Of a DNA stretch of 64,000 nt, positions 1 to 8,063 are shown piece by piece. Location: NCBI GenBank assembly GCA_024343425.1, contig BRLC01000014.1, forward strand, positions 186,001 to 250,000, given 5' to 3'. Position 1 is the stretch's first letter. The number at the start of each line of letters is the position of its first letter. Both the position numbers and the translations under genes were made by a program. Source of the stretch: Rhizobiaceae bacterium MnEN-MB40S (lineage in GTDB: Bacteria > Pseudomonadota > Alphaproteobacteria > Rhizobiales > Rhizobiaceae). The notes below the pieces were generated by a model, which did not search any database, was not told the origin of the DNA, and was given only the letters and a program-made list of their open reading frames with translations.

Positions 1-1
1 C

Positions 2-337
2 GTGGACGTGGTCTTCGAACATGTCGGCGCGGACACCTGGGCCGGCTCGATGCTATGCATGAAACGCGGCGGACGGCTTGTGACGTGCGGCTCCACATCG
101 GGCGTGTCGACGCAGGTCAATCTCATGCAGCTTTTCCAGCAGCAGCTGAGATTTATCGGATCCTTCGGCTGCCGAATAGAAAATCTCGCCGACGCCATGG
201 AAAAGATGGCCCGCGGCATAGTTCATCCCGTAATTGACACGGAAGTGGAGCCCGAGGACATCGACACCGCGCTCGCAAGAATGGAAAGCCGGCAGGTGTT
301 CGGGAAAATCATCTTGAGAATGGATAAAGACGCGTGA
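2..337 (+). CDS. Zinc-type alcohol dehydrogenase, C-terminal part (gene cut by window edge)
   Basis: Only the last 111 residues are present. They cover the end of the nucleotide-binding domain (a GGRLVTCGSTSG turn) and the C-terminal part of a medium-chain, zinc-type dehydrogenase. The stop overlaps the next gene's GTG start in a GTGA arrangement, so the two are translationally coupled. In rhizobia a zinc-type dehydrogenase of unclear role directly precedes lpxXL in the acpXL cluster for very-long-chain fatty acid addition to lipid A, and this pair matches that order. Assignment to that cluster is inferred from the neighbour; the substrate cannot be read from this fragment. Confidence 0.8.
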   Translation: MDVVFEHVGADTWAGSMLCMKRGGRLVTCGSTSGVSTQVNLMQLFQQQLRFIGSFGCRIENLADAMEKMARGIVHPVIDTEVEPEDIDTALARMESRQVFGKIILRMDKDA

Positions 338-1425
338 ATCCAACACTCAGACAATCGATTGTCACTCTTATAAAAATACAGGAGTGGCTGGTCGCGCAGT
401 TGGTGTTCGCGACACTTGCGGTTTTGAAGAAACTGCCCGCTCGCAAGGCAATCCGTTTTACAGACTATATGGCGCGCAAGATCGGCCCGCTGACACACCG
501 GCACAAGCTCGCCCTGCAAAACCTGGAACTCGCATTTCCCGAAAAATCGGAAGAGGAACGCGAGGCGATCGCGCTTGATATGTGGGGGAACATGGCTCGT
601 CTGATGGCGGAGTATATTCTCATTGACAAGCTGATCGACAGCGGCATCGACACCGGTCAGGGCGGCCTCATCGAAGTCGAGGGCATCGATCGTTTTCTCG
701 ATCTCGTTGAACGTCCGCGTCCGTTTATCGTGTTTACCGCGCATACAGGCAATTTCGAACTGCTGCCGGCGATTGCGGCCAGATACGGCCTGAACGTCAC
801 CGCCCTGTTCCGTCCGCCAAACAACCGATACATCGCCAACAAGTTGCTGGCCGCCCGGCGCACACATATGGGCAACCTTGTGCCGTCGCGGGCAGGCGCC
901 GCCTGGAATCTCGCTGGCGTTCTGGACGAAAAACGAGGCGTTGGACTGCTCGTCGACCAGAAGTTCCGAAAAGGCCCGACCGTGCAATTCTTCGGACGCG
1001 ACGTGATCGCCAATCCGCTTCTGGCCAAGCTGGCGCGTCACTTCGACTGCGAGGTCTTTCCGGCCCGATGCATCCGGATTGAGAATGATCGCTTCCGTCT
1101 CGAGATTGAGGAACCGATCACCATGCCGAAGGACAGCGATGGAAATGTCGATATCCAGGCGGCGTCGCAGATCGTAAACGACAAGGTCGAGAGCTGGATC
1201 AGGGAATATCCCGGACAGTGGATGTGGTTCCACGATCGCTGGGGCGACCCGAGAGGATTTCGTCTGGACCCACAGCAAATTGCGCGCGCCAAGAAATATT
1301 TCGAGAAGAACGGGCAGTGGCCGGTGCATGTGCGTCGCCGCAAACCCGGCCAGCCCCTCCCGGCCCGCCTGCGAAATGCGCGCAGGCAGGGCGGTCACGG
1401 TCGCAAAAAAACGTCTATTGAGTGA
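334..1425 (+). CDS. lpxXL: LpxXL-like lipid A acyltransferase (very-long-chain fatty acid transfer)
   Basis: This 363-residue protein belongs to the LpxL/HtrB lysophospholipid acyltransferase family. The catalytic HX4E motif is at His137-Glu142 (HTGNFE), and a hydrophobic N-terminal segment (about residues 15-32) would hold it at the inner membrane. The family transfers acyl groups to the lipid A precursor; the rhizobial LpxXL subgroup uses acyl-AcpXL and adds a very long hydroxylated chain. It starts with GTG overlapping the stop of a zinc-type dehydrogenase, the conserved end of the acpXL-lpxXL cluster, which is the main reason for choosing LpxXL over an ordinary LpxL. The C-terminus is basic (KPGQPLPARLRNARRQGG). 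Family is certain; acyl chain specificity is inferred from context. Confidence 0.85.
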   Translation: MNPTLRQSIVTLIKIQEWLVAQLVFATLAVLKKLPARKAIRFTDYMARKIGPLTHRHKLALQNLELAFPEKSEEEREAIALDMWGNMARLMAEYILIDKLIDSGIDTGQGGLIEVEGIDRFLDLVERPRPFIVFTAHTGNFELLPAIAARYGLNVTALFRPPNNRYIANKLLAARRTHMGNLVPSRAGAAWNLAGVLDEKRGVGLLVDQKFRKGPTVQFFGRDVIANPLLAKLARHFDCEVFPARCIRIENDRFRLEIEEPITMPKDSDGNVDIQAASQIVNDKVESWIREYPGQWMWFHDRWGDPRGFRLDPQQIARAKKYFEKNGQWPVHVRRRKPGQPLPARLRNARRQGGHGRKKTSIE

Positions 1426-1846
1426 TGATGATCCGCGTGTTGTCGAAACCTTCACGCTCAACAAGCGAGAAGAGCGTGGCGGCGTTTTTCGGATCAAGTC
1501 TTACACATCCGTGTGACGCCGGGCGTCCAAGGCGACTGATCTCGTTCGTTCCGTGCACTGCGTAACCGCCACGGAAGAAGATTGCGTAGGGCATTGGCGC
1601 GTTGTTGTATTTGCGGGACTTGTGATACTTCGACAGCCATTTCGGGCTGTATGATCCGGTCGGCGTGCGGTAGGAACCTCGCCCTGTCGATACTTTCCAG
1701 CGGTACTTGACCTGCCCCCTGTGTGTAACGACCATTTCCTGCCTGGAAAGATCCACCTGAGCCATCAGCGTTGTTGCTCCGGCGATGGCTGTTTGAAACG
1801 GCACGATAGCCAATCCGGCGACGATAGCCAGCACATATCTGAACAT
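1415..1846 (-). CDS. Small exported L,D-transpeptidase (YkuD domain)
   Basis: This is a 143-residue YkuD-domain protein that should make or remodel peptidoglycan cross-links, or attach proteins to peptidoglycan, in the periplasm. Starting at the internal ATG (1846) gives a clear signal peptide (residues 1-23, ending TAIAG); an upstream start adds 12 polar residues and would spoil it. The catalytic signature is complete: His98 in AVHGT and SHGCVRL with Cys114. The 3' end overlaps the convergent lpxXL gene by 11 bases. It is among the shortest forms of the family, with no LysM or SH3 domain. The physiological substrate is not visible. Confidence 0.85.
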   Translation of the reverse strand: MFRYVLAIVAGLAIVPFQTAIAGATTLMAQVDLSRQEMVVTHRGQVKYRWKVSTGRGSYRTPTGSYSPKWLSKYHKSRKYNNAPMPYAIFFRGGYAVHGTNEISRLGRPASHGCVRLDPKNAATLFSLVEREGFDNTRIIITQ

Positions 1847-2045
1847 TTGCAGTCCCCCTGCTCCTTGATCAGTGTTCACCATTCGACATGCGATCAGATA
1901 CGCATATCATCGAGACCTTTTCTTATAGTTGCACCCATTTATAGTGATAGATAACAACCTATACCAAATAAAGGTAACGGCATTCTTTCTAAAGCCGGTA
2001 AACTATTCGAAATGTGGCATATGTCACAATTTCGGGGTTCGGCTG

Positions 2046-3026
2046 TCAGGCGAGCATTTCGCACAAGGCCGGAAGCGCCGCGACAAGGAACAGCACAGAG
2101 CAGCTCCAGCCGAAGAGCATCAACGCACGGTCGAGATCGTCGACAACGACGGCGGCGCGTCCCTTCGCATTCAGATAGGGCTCCATCACGGGCGTCTTCC
2201 CGTAGCTGCGCGGACCGGACAGAGCGACGCCCAGCGCGCCGGCCATGGCGGCTTCCGGCCAACCGGCGTTCGGAGAACGATGCAGTCCGGCGTCGCGCAG
2301 AACAGCGCCAGCGGCCCTGCGCGCTGCCTTTGATCCGAGGCGCATTGCCGTCGAGAGAACGAGGAAAGCAGCCGACAACCGCGCCGGAATCCAGTTCGCG
2401 ACATCATCCAGCCGGGCGGCGGCCCGTCCGAAATGCAAATGTCGTTCGTCCTTGTGGCCGATCATCGAATCCGCCGTGTTGAGCATCTTGTAGGCGAGAA
2501 GTCCCGGAAGACCGAGGATCAGATACCAGAAAGCCGGGGCCACCACGCCGTCCGAAAAATTCTCGGAAAGGCTTTCTATGGCGGCCCGACCGATTGCCGG
2601 TGCATCGAGCCCTTCGGGATCGCGCCCGACAATGTGCGAAACCGCGCGTCTGGCTTCATCCAATCCGGCGGATTGCAGGGCGTTTGCGACCCTTCCGACA
2701 TGCTCCGAAAGGCTTTTCTGGGCAAGAAAGATGGAGACGGCAACAATTTCCAGAATGACGCCGGCAATGCCGAGGCTATAGAATATGGCCGTAAGCACCA
2801 GGCCAACAAAGGCGCTTGCGACAAGCAAAATTACGATCGCGAAAACGCCGTGCCTCCAACGCGTTTCTGCACTGTCATCTTTGTCGTTCAGATCGGAGTC
2901 GCAACGATCGATCGCCTTGCCGAACAGGACTACCGGATGCGGCAATCGCTTCCAGAGCCAGTCCGGATCGCCGATCAGGCGATCAAGCACCAAAGCAAGC
3001 GCAAGGATGAGGAAGCGGGTAGCCAT
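2046..3026 (-). CDS. cobD: Adenosylcobinamide-phosphate synthase CobD (CbiB family)
   Basis: This 326-residue integral membrane protein joins the aminopropanol phosphate arm to adenosylcobyric acid, giving adenosylcobinamide phosphate. The N-terminus carries the family signature DRLIGDPDWLWKRLPHPVV, followed by several hydrophobic segments and the conserved GxxDAPAIGRAAIESLSENFSDG region. Length is normal for CbiB/CobD. It is the last gene of a minus-strand run cobA-cobB-cobC-cobD and starts 7 bases after cobC ends, so it is probably co-transcribed. In the naming used for Pseudomonas denitrificans this is CobD, not the Salmonella decarboxylase of the same name. Confidence 0.93.
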   Translation of the reverse strand: MATRFLILALALVLDRLIGDPDWLWKRLPHPVVLFGKAIDRCDSDLNDKDDSAETRWRHGVFAIVILLVASAFVGLVLTAIFYSLGIAGVILEIVAVSIFLAQKSLSEHVGRVANALQSAGLDEARRAVSHIVGRDPEGLDAPAIGRAAIESLSENFSDGVVAPAFWYLILGLPGLLAYKMLNTADSMIGHKDERHLHFGRAAARLDDVANWIPARLSAAFLVLSTAMRLGSKAARRAAGAVLRDAGLHRSPNAGWPEAAMAGALGVALSGPRSYGKTPVMEPYLNAKGRAAVVVDDLDRALMLFGWSCSVLFLVAALPALCEMLA

Positions 3027-3033
3027 GTCGCAG

Positions 3034-4044
3034 TCAAATCCCCGGAGCTTCTGTCAGAGCGGATTGCAGGCGGGCGCGCGCCGCCTCGTCACGCGGAAGC
3101 CCGATCCGCAACCAGTCCGGTTCATAGTCGAACTTGCGAACAAGGATATGACGTTTGCAGAGGCTTTCGAATAGCTGGCCCGCCCGATCATGCCGAACGA
3201 GCGAGAACAGATCCGTGCCTCCGATAACTTCCAGTCCGCACGCTCCGAGAACGTCTCCAAGATTTTCCCGAAGTTCCTTGATGTCAGATCGATTCCTGCG
3301 GACGAACTCGTCGTCGTTATAGACGGCGGCGGCGGTCGCCAATGCCGGTCCGGACACCGCCCACGGTCCTAAAGCTTCCCGGAAACGCTCAAGCATCGGC
3401 TGCTGCGCAATGACGAATCCGAGCCTGAGGCCGGCAAGACCGAAGAACTTGCCGAACGACCTCAGCACGAGAATACCGTCGGCAATCGACGCGTGGGAAG
3501 CCATGCTCAGCTCCGGCGTCAGATCGCAGAAGGCTTCGTCCACGATCAGACAACCGTCGCGTCGGGCAAGGTCCGAGGCCAAGGCTTCAAGCTGCGTCGG
3601 ACAATACGTGCGCCCATCCGGATTGTTCGGATTGACCACCACGACGAAACGCTCGTCCCCGGAAAGCTCGTCCAGAGACGGCGCAACCGTTACCGGATTG
3701 CCGCAACGGACAAAGCTGCGCTCGTATTCCGCGTAGGTTGGCCCGAGTATGGCGACCTTGCCCTGTCCCAGAAGCCCTAGGCGCTGGATAACGCTCTGCG
3801 ACCCGGGCGCCGCCAACGGCGTCTTGCCTGGCGGAAGACCGAAATATCGGGCTGCGCTGCTGCAGGCTTCATGCATGAGATCGTCATCAGGAAGCCGGTT
3901 CCACACATCGGGCGAAATCGCGGGCAGCGGCGCCGGAACCGGATTGACGCCGGTCGACAGGTCCAGCCAGTCCGATGGAGCGCCGCCATAAAGCCGGGAG
4001 GCTGCAAAAAGCCCGCCGCCATGCTCGACAGTCGCGGCTTTCAT
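3034..4044 (-). CDS. cobC: Threonine-phosphate decarboxylase CobC (PLP-dependent)
   Basis: This is a class I aminotransferase-fold enzyme of 336 residues from the chosen start. It makes (R)-1-amino-2-propanol O-phosphate, the linker that CobD attaches. Visible features are the N-terminal EHGGGLFAASRLYGG and LDLSTGVNP (substrate loop), VVVNPNNPDGRTY, and SFGKFFGLAGLRLG, which carries the PLP-binding lysine. I prefer the ATG at 4044 because it overlaps the cobB stop as ATGA and gives the usual N-terminus; an upstream start adds 22 atypical residues lying inside cobB. It is in one tight unit with cobA, cobB and cobD. Confidence 0.92.
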   Translation of the reverse strand: MKAATVEHGGGLFAASRLYGGAPSDWLDLSTGVNPVPAPLPAISPDVWNRLPDDDLMHEACSSAARYFGLPPGKTPLAAPGSQSVIQRLGLLGQGKVAILGPTYAEYERSFVRCGNPVTVAPSLDELSGDERFVVVVNPNNPDGRTYCPTQLEALASDLARRDGCLIVDEAFCDLTPELSMASHASIADGILVLRSFGKFFGLAGLRLGFVIAQQPMLERFREALGPWAVSGPALATAAAVYNDDEFVRRNRSDIKELRENLGDVLGACGLEVIGGTDLFSLVRHDRAGQLFESLCKRHILVRKFDYEPDWLRIGLPRDEAARARLQSALTEAPGI

Positions 4045-5342
4045 GGCGTCTCCGCCATGTCGATAACGTGCATGAATGATCCCGCAACACTGCCGCGCTG
4101 CAACCCGCATCGACCGAGATCCGCGCCAAGCGCGTCCGTCGTCTCAAACAGGCGGCAGTCTTCGGCTTCCGAAACGATCGACGCGTAGTGGAATTCATGG
4201 GCAGTCATCGGATTATCGAAAAAATCCGACAGCGGTTTGATACGGCGGTAGCCGAGATGCAGCCTGCGTTCTGCAAAACTGGTGACAAGCGGCAGAAGCC
4301 CGAGCATGGCGTGGCTTTCACCCTCTGCATCGATCATTGCGTCACCGAGCGCCATATAGCCTCCGCACTCTCCGTAGACTTTTCGACCCTGTGTCGCCGA
4401 CCGGCGGACGCCTTCACGAAACCGGCCGGCGGCGGCAAGGCGTCCCGCGTGCAGTTCCGGATAGCCACCCGGAAGAAAAATCGCGTCGGCTGCTTCATCC
4501 GGGGCCTCGTCAGCGAGCGGAGAAAAGAACACGATTTCGGCGCCCTGCCTGCGCCAACCGTCAAGGATGTGGGCGTAGGTAAAGGCAAAGGCCTCGTCGC
4601 GCGCGATGGCGAGGCGCTGACCTGGCGGCGGCAGGCGGTCGGTCGCCGTTTCCGACGGCGACGCGCCGAGACTTCCACTCGCAGCACGCAACGCTTTCAG
4701 GTCGCAATTTGCGTGCACCAAATCGGCCGCATGCTCGATGAAGGTTTCGAGCGAAGCATGTTCGCCGGCCTGCACCAGGCCAAGATGCCTCTCAGGCAAT
4801 TCGAGCTTCACATCCCTTGGGATAACTCCGAACACATCCATGCCGATGTCTTCGAGCGCCTGTCTCAGCATCGCTTCGTGCCTGGGACTTGCGACATTGT
4901 TGAGGATCACGCCGCTTATCATCACTTCAGCGCGATGCTGTGCGAAACCATCGACAAGCGCCGCGATCGAATGAGACATTCGACCGCAATCGACCACGAA
5001 GACGACCGGCAAACGCAATAGTGCGGCAAGGTCGCCGGCCGAGCCGCTGCCGTCGGCGGCTCCGTCGAAAAGCCCCATCATGGCTTCGATGACCAGCAAT
5101 CTGCCCTTGGCGACCGCCGCGCCTGCCTGCGCCTCCAGCAAGTCGCGACGCATCGCCCATGCATCGTAGTTGAGGCATGGCTCGCCGCTGGCCGCCGCAT
5201 GGAACGCAGGATCGATGTAATCCGGTCCGGCCTTGCCCGGCGCAATTGAAACGCCATCGCGTTTCAGGGCCCGGAGCAAGCCAAGCGTAAACGTCGTCTT
5301 GCCGGAACCCGACATGGGGGCGGCGATAAGAAGCCCGGCCAT
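4041..5342 (-). CDS. cobB: Cobyrinate/hydrogenobyrinate a,c-diamide synthase CobB
   Basis: This 433-residue, two-domain enzyme amidates the a and c side chains of the corrin ring using glutamine and ATP. The N-terminal dethiobiotin-synthase-like domain has the P-loop APMSGSGKTT and KAGPDYIDPAFH. The C-terminal glutamine amidotransferase domain has FLPGGYPELH and the nucleophile motif YGECGGYM. The start overlaps the cobA stop by one base (TGATG) and the stop overlaps cobC, which indicates translational coupling. The sequence does not tell whether the substrate already carries cobalt, a point that matters here because both chelatase types are present in the window. Confidence 0.94.
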   Translation of the reverse strand: MAGLLIAAPMSGSGKTTFTLGLLRALKRDGVSIAPGKAGPDYIDPAFHAAASGEPCLNYDAWAMRRDLLEAQAGAAVAKGRLLVIEAMMGLFDGAADGSGSAGDLAALLRLPVVFVVDCGRMSHSIAALVDGFAQHRAEVMISGVILNNVASPRHEAMLRQALEDIGMDVFGVIPRDVKLELPERHLGLVQAGEHASLETFIEHAADLVHANCDLKALRAASGSLGASPSETATDRLPPPGQRLAIARDEAFAFTYAHILDGWRRQGAEIVFFSPLADEAPDEAADAIFLPGGYPELHAGRLAAAGRFREGVRRSATQGRKVYGECGGYMALGDAMIDAEGESHAMLGLLPLVTSFAERRLHLGYRRIKPLSDFFDNPMTAHEFHYASIVSEAEDCRLFETTDALGADLGRCGLQRGSVAGSFMHVIDMAETP

Positions 5343-6130
5343 CAGGTCGCGCCTTCACCGAGCCACTTCATCATATCGCGGAAGCCGACAACCGCGCCGA
5401 CCACGACGACGGCAGGCGGCGAAAGTCCGGCGAGCGCAATGTCTTCTTTCGCCCGCGCCAGCGTGGTTTCGACGACCTGTTGCTGCGCGGTCGTCGCATT
5501 GCAAACAACGGCGACCTTTTCGTCCCTGGGACGACCTGCCGCTATCAGGTGGTTCACGATTGGCCCGATATGTTTCATGGCCATGTACATAACGATGACC
5601 GGAGAACCTTTGGCGACGCTTTCCCAATCGATCCTGTCCGGAACGACCCCGCTGGAATCATGTCCCGTCAGGAAAGTCACGGCGTGATTGATTTCGCGAT
5701 GCGTCACCGGAATGCCCGCATAGGCGAGACCGCCAATCCCGGCCGTGACGCCCGGAATGATGCGAAACGGAATGTCGTGTCTGACGAGCGTCAGAACTTC
5801 CTCTCCGCCGCGCCCGAACACAAAAGGATCGCCGCCCTTCAGACGGAGCACCTTCTTGCCCTGCCCGGCAAGCTCCACCAGACGCAGCGAAATGTCAGCC
5901 TGTTTGGCGGACGGCTTGCCGCCGCGCTTGCCTGCGTATTCCAGGGTCGCATCGGAACGCGCGAGCCTGAGACAATCGGCATTGACGAGAGCATCATAGA
6001 CAATGACGTCGGCCTGCCGGATAGCGTTGACCGCATGCATCGTCAGCAAACCCGGATCACCGGGACCCGCGCCGGCCAGCCAGACAGTTCCCGCTTCCAT
6101 GACGGGAAGATGCGGCAGCCATTCATCCAT
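5342..6130 (-). CDS. cobA: Uroporphyrinogen-III C-methyltransferase CobA
   Basis: This 262-residue SAM-dependent enzyme methylates uroporphyrinogen III at C2 and C7 to give precorrin-2, the entry to corrin synthesis. Family motifs are VWLAGAGPGDPGLLT near the N-terminus, VIVYDALV, KRGGKPS, the glycine-rich LKGGDPFVFGRGGEE and PGVTAGIGGLAYAGIPVTHR. It is a stand-alone CobA without the CysG oxidase/ferrochelatase domain. It is first in cobA-cobB-cobC-cobD on the minus strand and diverges from the truncated cbiD-like gene, leaving only about 58 bases for both promoters. The start could be a few codons further in (MEAGTVWLAG). Confidence 0.95.
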   Translation of the reverse strand: MDEWLPHLPVMEAGTVWLAGAGPGDPGLLTMHAVNAIRQADVIVYDALVNADCLRLARSDATLEYAGKRGGKPSAKQADISLRLVELAGQGKKVLRLKGGDPFVFGRGGEEVLTLVRHDIPFRIIPGVTAGIGGLAYAGIPVTHREINHAVTFLTGHDSSGVVPDRIDWESVAKGSPVIVMYMAMKHIGPIVNHLIAAGRPRDEKVAVVCNATTAQQQVVETTLARAKEDIALAGLSPPAVVVVGAVVGFRDMMKWLGEGAT

Positions 6131-6188
6131 TGCAGTCTCCGTCTACCTGCACCTTTCCCACCATCGCAGCGTAACCTATAAGGCCACT

Positions 6189-6569
6189 ATGAAACGCGCA
6201 TTGGCGGACAATGACAATAGCGTCGATGACGGCCCTCCTTTCAAACACGGCCGGGCGACGGGTGCGTGCGCAAAAGCCGCCGGCAAGGCAGCGCTCGACC
6301 TGCATTCGAGCCGCAGTCAGGTCGATATCCAGCGCCTGTCGGAAATCGCCATCAACGCCGAATTGATTCAAAGTCTGAAGGACAGGAATCAGAACGCCAA
6401 CTCTGCCAAACAAGCCCTTGAAATCACGCGTCAAAACAAAATTGACCTTGCAGCGCCTGTTGCCGTGATGGCGCGAGAAACCGCGCTTGCGAGCCTGCGC
6501 GGCGCATCCATCGACGTCGATGTGCTCGTTGTCGACAGGGAAGGAAAAATCCTTGCCCGAACGCCCTAG
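6189..6569 (+). pseudogene. cbiD: Internally deleted cbiD-like gene (cobalt-precorrin-5B C1-methyltransferase remnant)
   Basis: This 126-residue frame joins two recognisable ends of CbiD. Residues about 18-35 (FKHGRATGACAKAAGKAA) resemble the N-terminal RRGWTTGACATAA region. Directly after it, LDLHSSRSQVD and then ANSAKQALEITRQN and IDVDVLVVDREGKILAR resemble the last quarter of CbiD. Full CbiD is roughly 360-380 residues, so about 240 central residues, including the SAM-binding core, seem missing without loss of frame. CbiD methylates C1 of the corrin ring in the early-cobalt route. The end overlaps the cobK start. The match is from remembered family motifs, not an alignment. It could be a deletion in the organism or an assembly error. 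Confidence 0.65.
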
Positions 6570-7290
6570 AACGATCTTGATTCTTGGCGGAACGCGCGAG
6601 GCGACCCTCCTGACCGAGCGGCTTTGCCAAAGAGAGGAATTGCGGGTTATCTCGTCATTGGCAGGGCGCACTATGCAGCCGCTGACCGGCGCCGGTGAAT
6701 GGCGCATCGGCGGCTTCGGCGGGGTCGAAGGATTGGCGACGTTTCTCCGAGATGAAGGCGTTGACCTACTCATCGATGCAACGCATCCATTTGCCGAAAC
6801 CATGTCGCTGCACGCCGCAGAAGCAGCGAGCCGCACTGGCATTTCTCTGTTCACACTTCTGCGCCCGGCATGGGAGCGTCGAACCGACGATCGATGGATC
6901 GAAGTCAGCGGGCTTGACGAGGCCGCGCTAGCCGTCCCTGAAGACGCGCGCGCTTTCCTGGCGTTGGGCGGCCAGCACATCGGCGCATTCGCAGAGCGGA
7001 CCGACGCGCATTTCATCGTGCGTATGGTGGATCGACCGAGGCAAGCTCCGCCGCTTGCCTCTTGCGAGTTGATCATCGGACGCCCTGGCGAGACAGTCGC
7101 GGATGAGGTCGAACTCTTCAGATCGCGATCGGTGACGTGCGTCGTTTCACGGAACTCAGGCGGCGGATCATACGAAAAGATCCAGGCTGCGCGCGAACTC
7201 GGAATTCCGGTCATCATGATTGTGCGCCCCGCCCCGCCGCCGGGTCCGACATACGCAACGATTGATGCGTTGCTGGCCGCCATCGATTAG
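6553..7290 (+). CDS. cobK: Precorrin-6A/cobalt-precorrin-6A reductase CobK
   Basis: This enzyme of about 245 residues reduces precorrin-6A (or its cobalt form) to the dihydro product with NADPH. The Rossmann N-terminus RTILILGGTREATLL, the central DATHPFAETMS, the RMVDRP and SRNSGGGSYEKIQAARELGIPVIMI motifs are typical of CobK/CbiJ. I chose the TTG at 6553 because AAGG lies 8 bases upstream and the protein then begins just before the first beta strand; it overlaps the end of the cbiD-like remnant by 17 bases. The stop overlaps that of convergent cobM (TTAG serving both strands). A 386-residue frame on the opposite strand is a shadow. Confidence 0.9.
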   Translation: MPERPRTILILGGTREATLLTERLCQREELRVISSLAGRTMQPLTGAGEWRIGGFGGVEGLATFLRDEGVDLLIDATHPFAETMSLHAAEAASRTGISLFTLLRPAWERRTDDRWIEVSGLDEAALAVPEDARAFLALGGQHIGAFAERTDAHFIVRMVDRPRQAPPLASCELIIGRPGETVADEVELFRSRSVTCVVSRNSGGGSYEKIQAARELGIPVIMIVRPAPPPGPTYATIDALLAAID

Positions 7291-8063
7291 GCTCTCAGCT
7301 TCTTCTTGCCTGCATTGCGCAGCACGTGGGTGAAGTCCTGATCGTAAAGCGACGAATCGCGGAACTGCGCCTTGCCCAGAACCGGGCCCACCATGATCAA
7401 CGCCGTGCGCGTCAGTTTCGCCTTTCGCACCTGCGCCTTCATCTCCGCGAGCGTGGTGCGGATATACAGTTCGTCCGGCCAGGTCGCCCGATAGGCGACC
7501 ACCACCGGGCAGTCCTCGCCATAATGCGGCGCCAGCGCTTCGCGGACGTAATCCATGTTACGGATGGAAAGATGGATCGCCAGCGTCGCGCCGGACTGGC
7601 CGAGGATTTCCAGGGTCTCTCTCTCAGGCATGGAGGACGCTTTCATGCCGGTGCGCGTGAGGATGACCGTCTGGGCGATTTCCGGCAGGGTCAGCTCGGT
7701 TTTCAGTTTTGCAGCGACACCGGCGAACGCCGGCACGCCCGGCACGACCTCATAATCGATATCAAGGTCATCGAGGCGACGCATCTGTTCGGCAATCGCT
7801 CCGTAGATGGAGGGATCTCCGGAATGCACGCGAGCGACGTCCTGACCTTGCGCATGGGCTTGCGCGATCTCCTCGATGATCTGGTCAAGGTGCATCGGCG
7901 CCGTATCCATGACCTTCGCTTCCGGCGGAGCCGCCGAAACGATCTCCGCCGGAACCAGGGAACCGGCGTAGAGACAGACCGTACAGCGCTCGACAAGCCG
8001 CAGGCCGCGAACGGTGATGAGATCCGGCGCGCCCGGACCCGCTCCGATGAAATAGACGGTCAT
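7287..8063 (-). CDS. cobM: Precorrin-4 C11-methyltransferase CobM
   Basis: This 258-residue tetrapyrrole methylase transfers a methyl from SAM to C11. The N-terminus TVYFIGAGPGAPDLITVRG and the motifs LYAGSLVP, VARVHSGDPSIYGAI and EVVPGVPAFAGVAA fit CobM/CbiF. The ATG at 8063 overlaps the cbiG-cobJ stop as ATGA and gives the normal N-terminus; an upstream start adds 23 residues that lie inside cobJ. It is the last gene of the large riboswitch-led cob unit. CobM and CbiF act on metal-free and cobalt-containing rings respectively and cannot be separated here by motif. Confidence 0.93.
   Translation of the reverse strand: MTVYFIGAGPGAPDLITVRGLRLVERCTVCLYAGSLVPAEIVSAAPPEAKVMDTAPMHLDQIIEEIAQAHAQGQDVARVHSGDPSIYGAIAEQMRRLDDLDIDYEVVPGVPAFAGVAAKLKTELTLPEIAQTVILTRTGMKASSMPERETLEILGQSGATLAIHLSIRNMDYVREALAPHYGEDCPVVVAYRATWPDELYIRTTLAEMKAQVRKAKLTRTALIMVGPVLGKAQFRDSSLYDQDFTHVLRNAGKKKLRA

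Noticed and set aside
223..1497. A 424-codon minus-strand frame opposite the lipid A acyltransferase
   Set aside because: The plus-strand protein has the HX4E motif and the correct cluster context; the minus frame shows no family features.
6123..7283. A 386-codon minus-strand frame opposite cobK
   Set aside because: CobK on the plus strand is clearly recognisable; the minus frame is Ser/Arg-rich and matches nothing.
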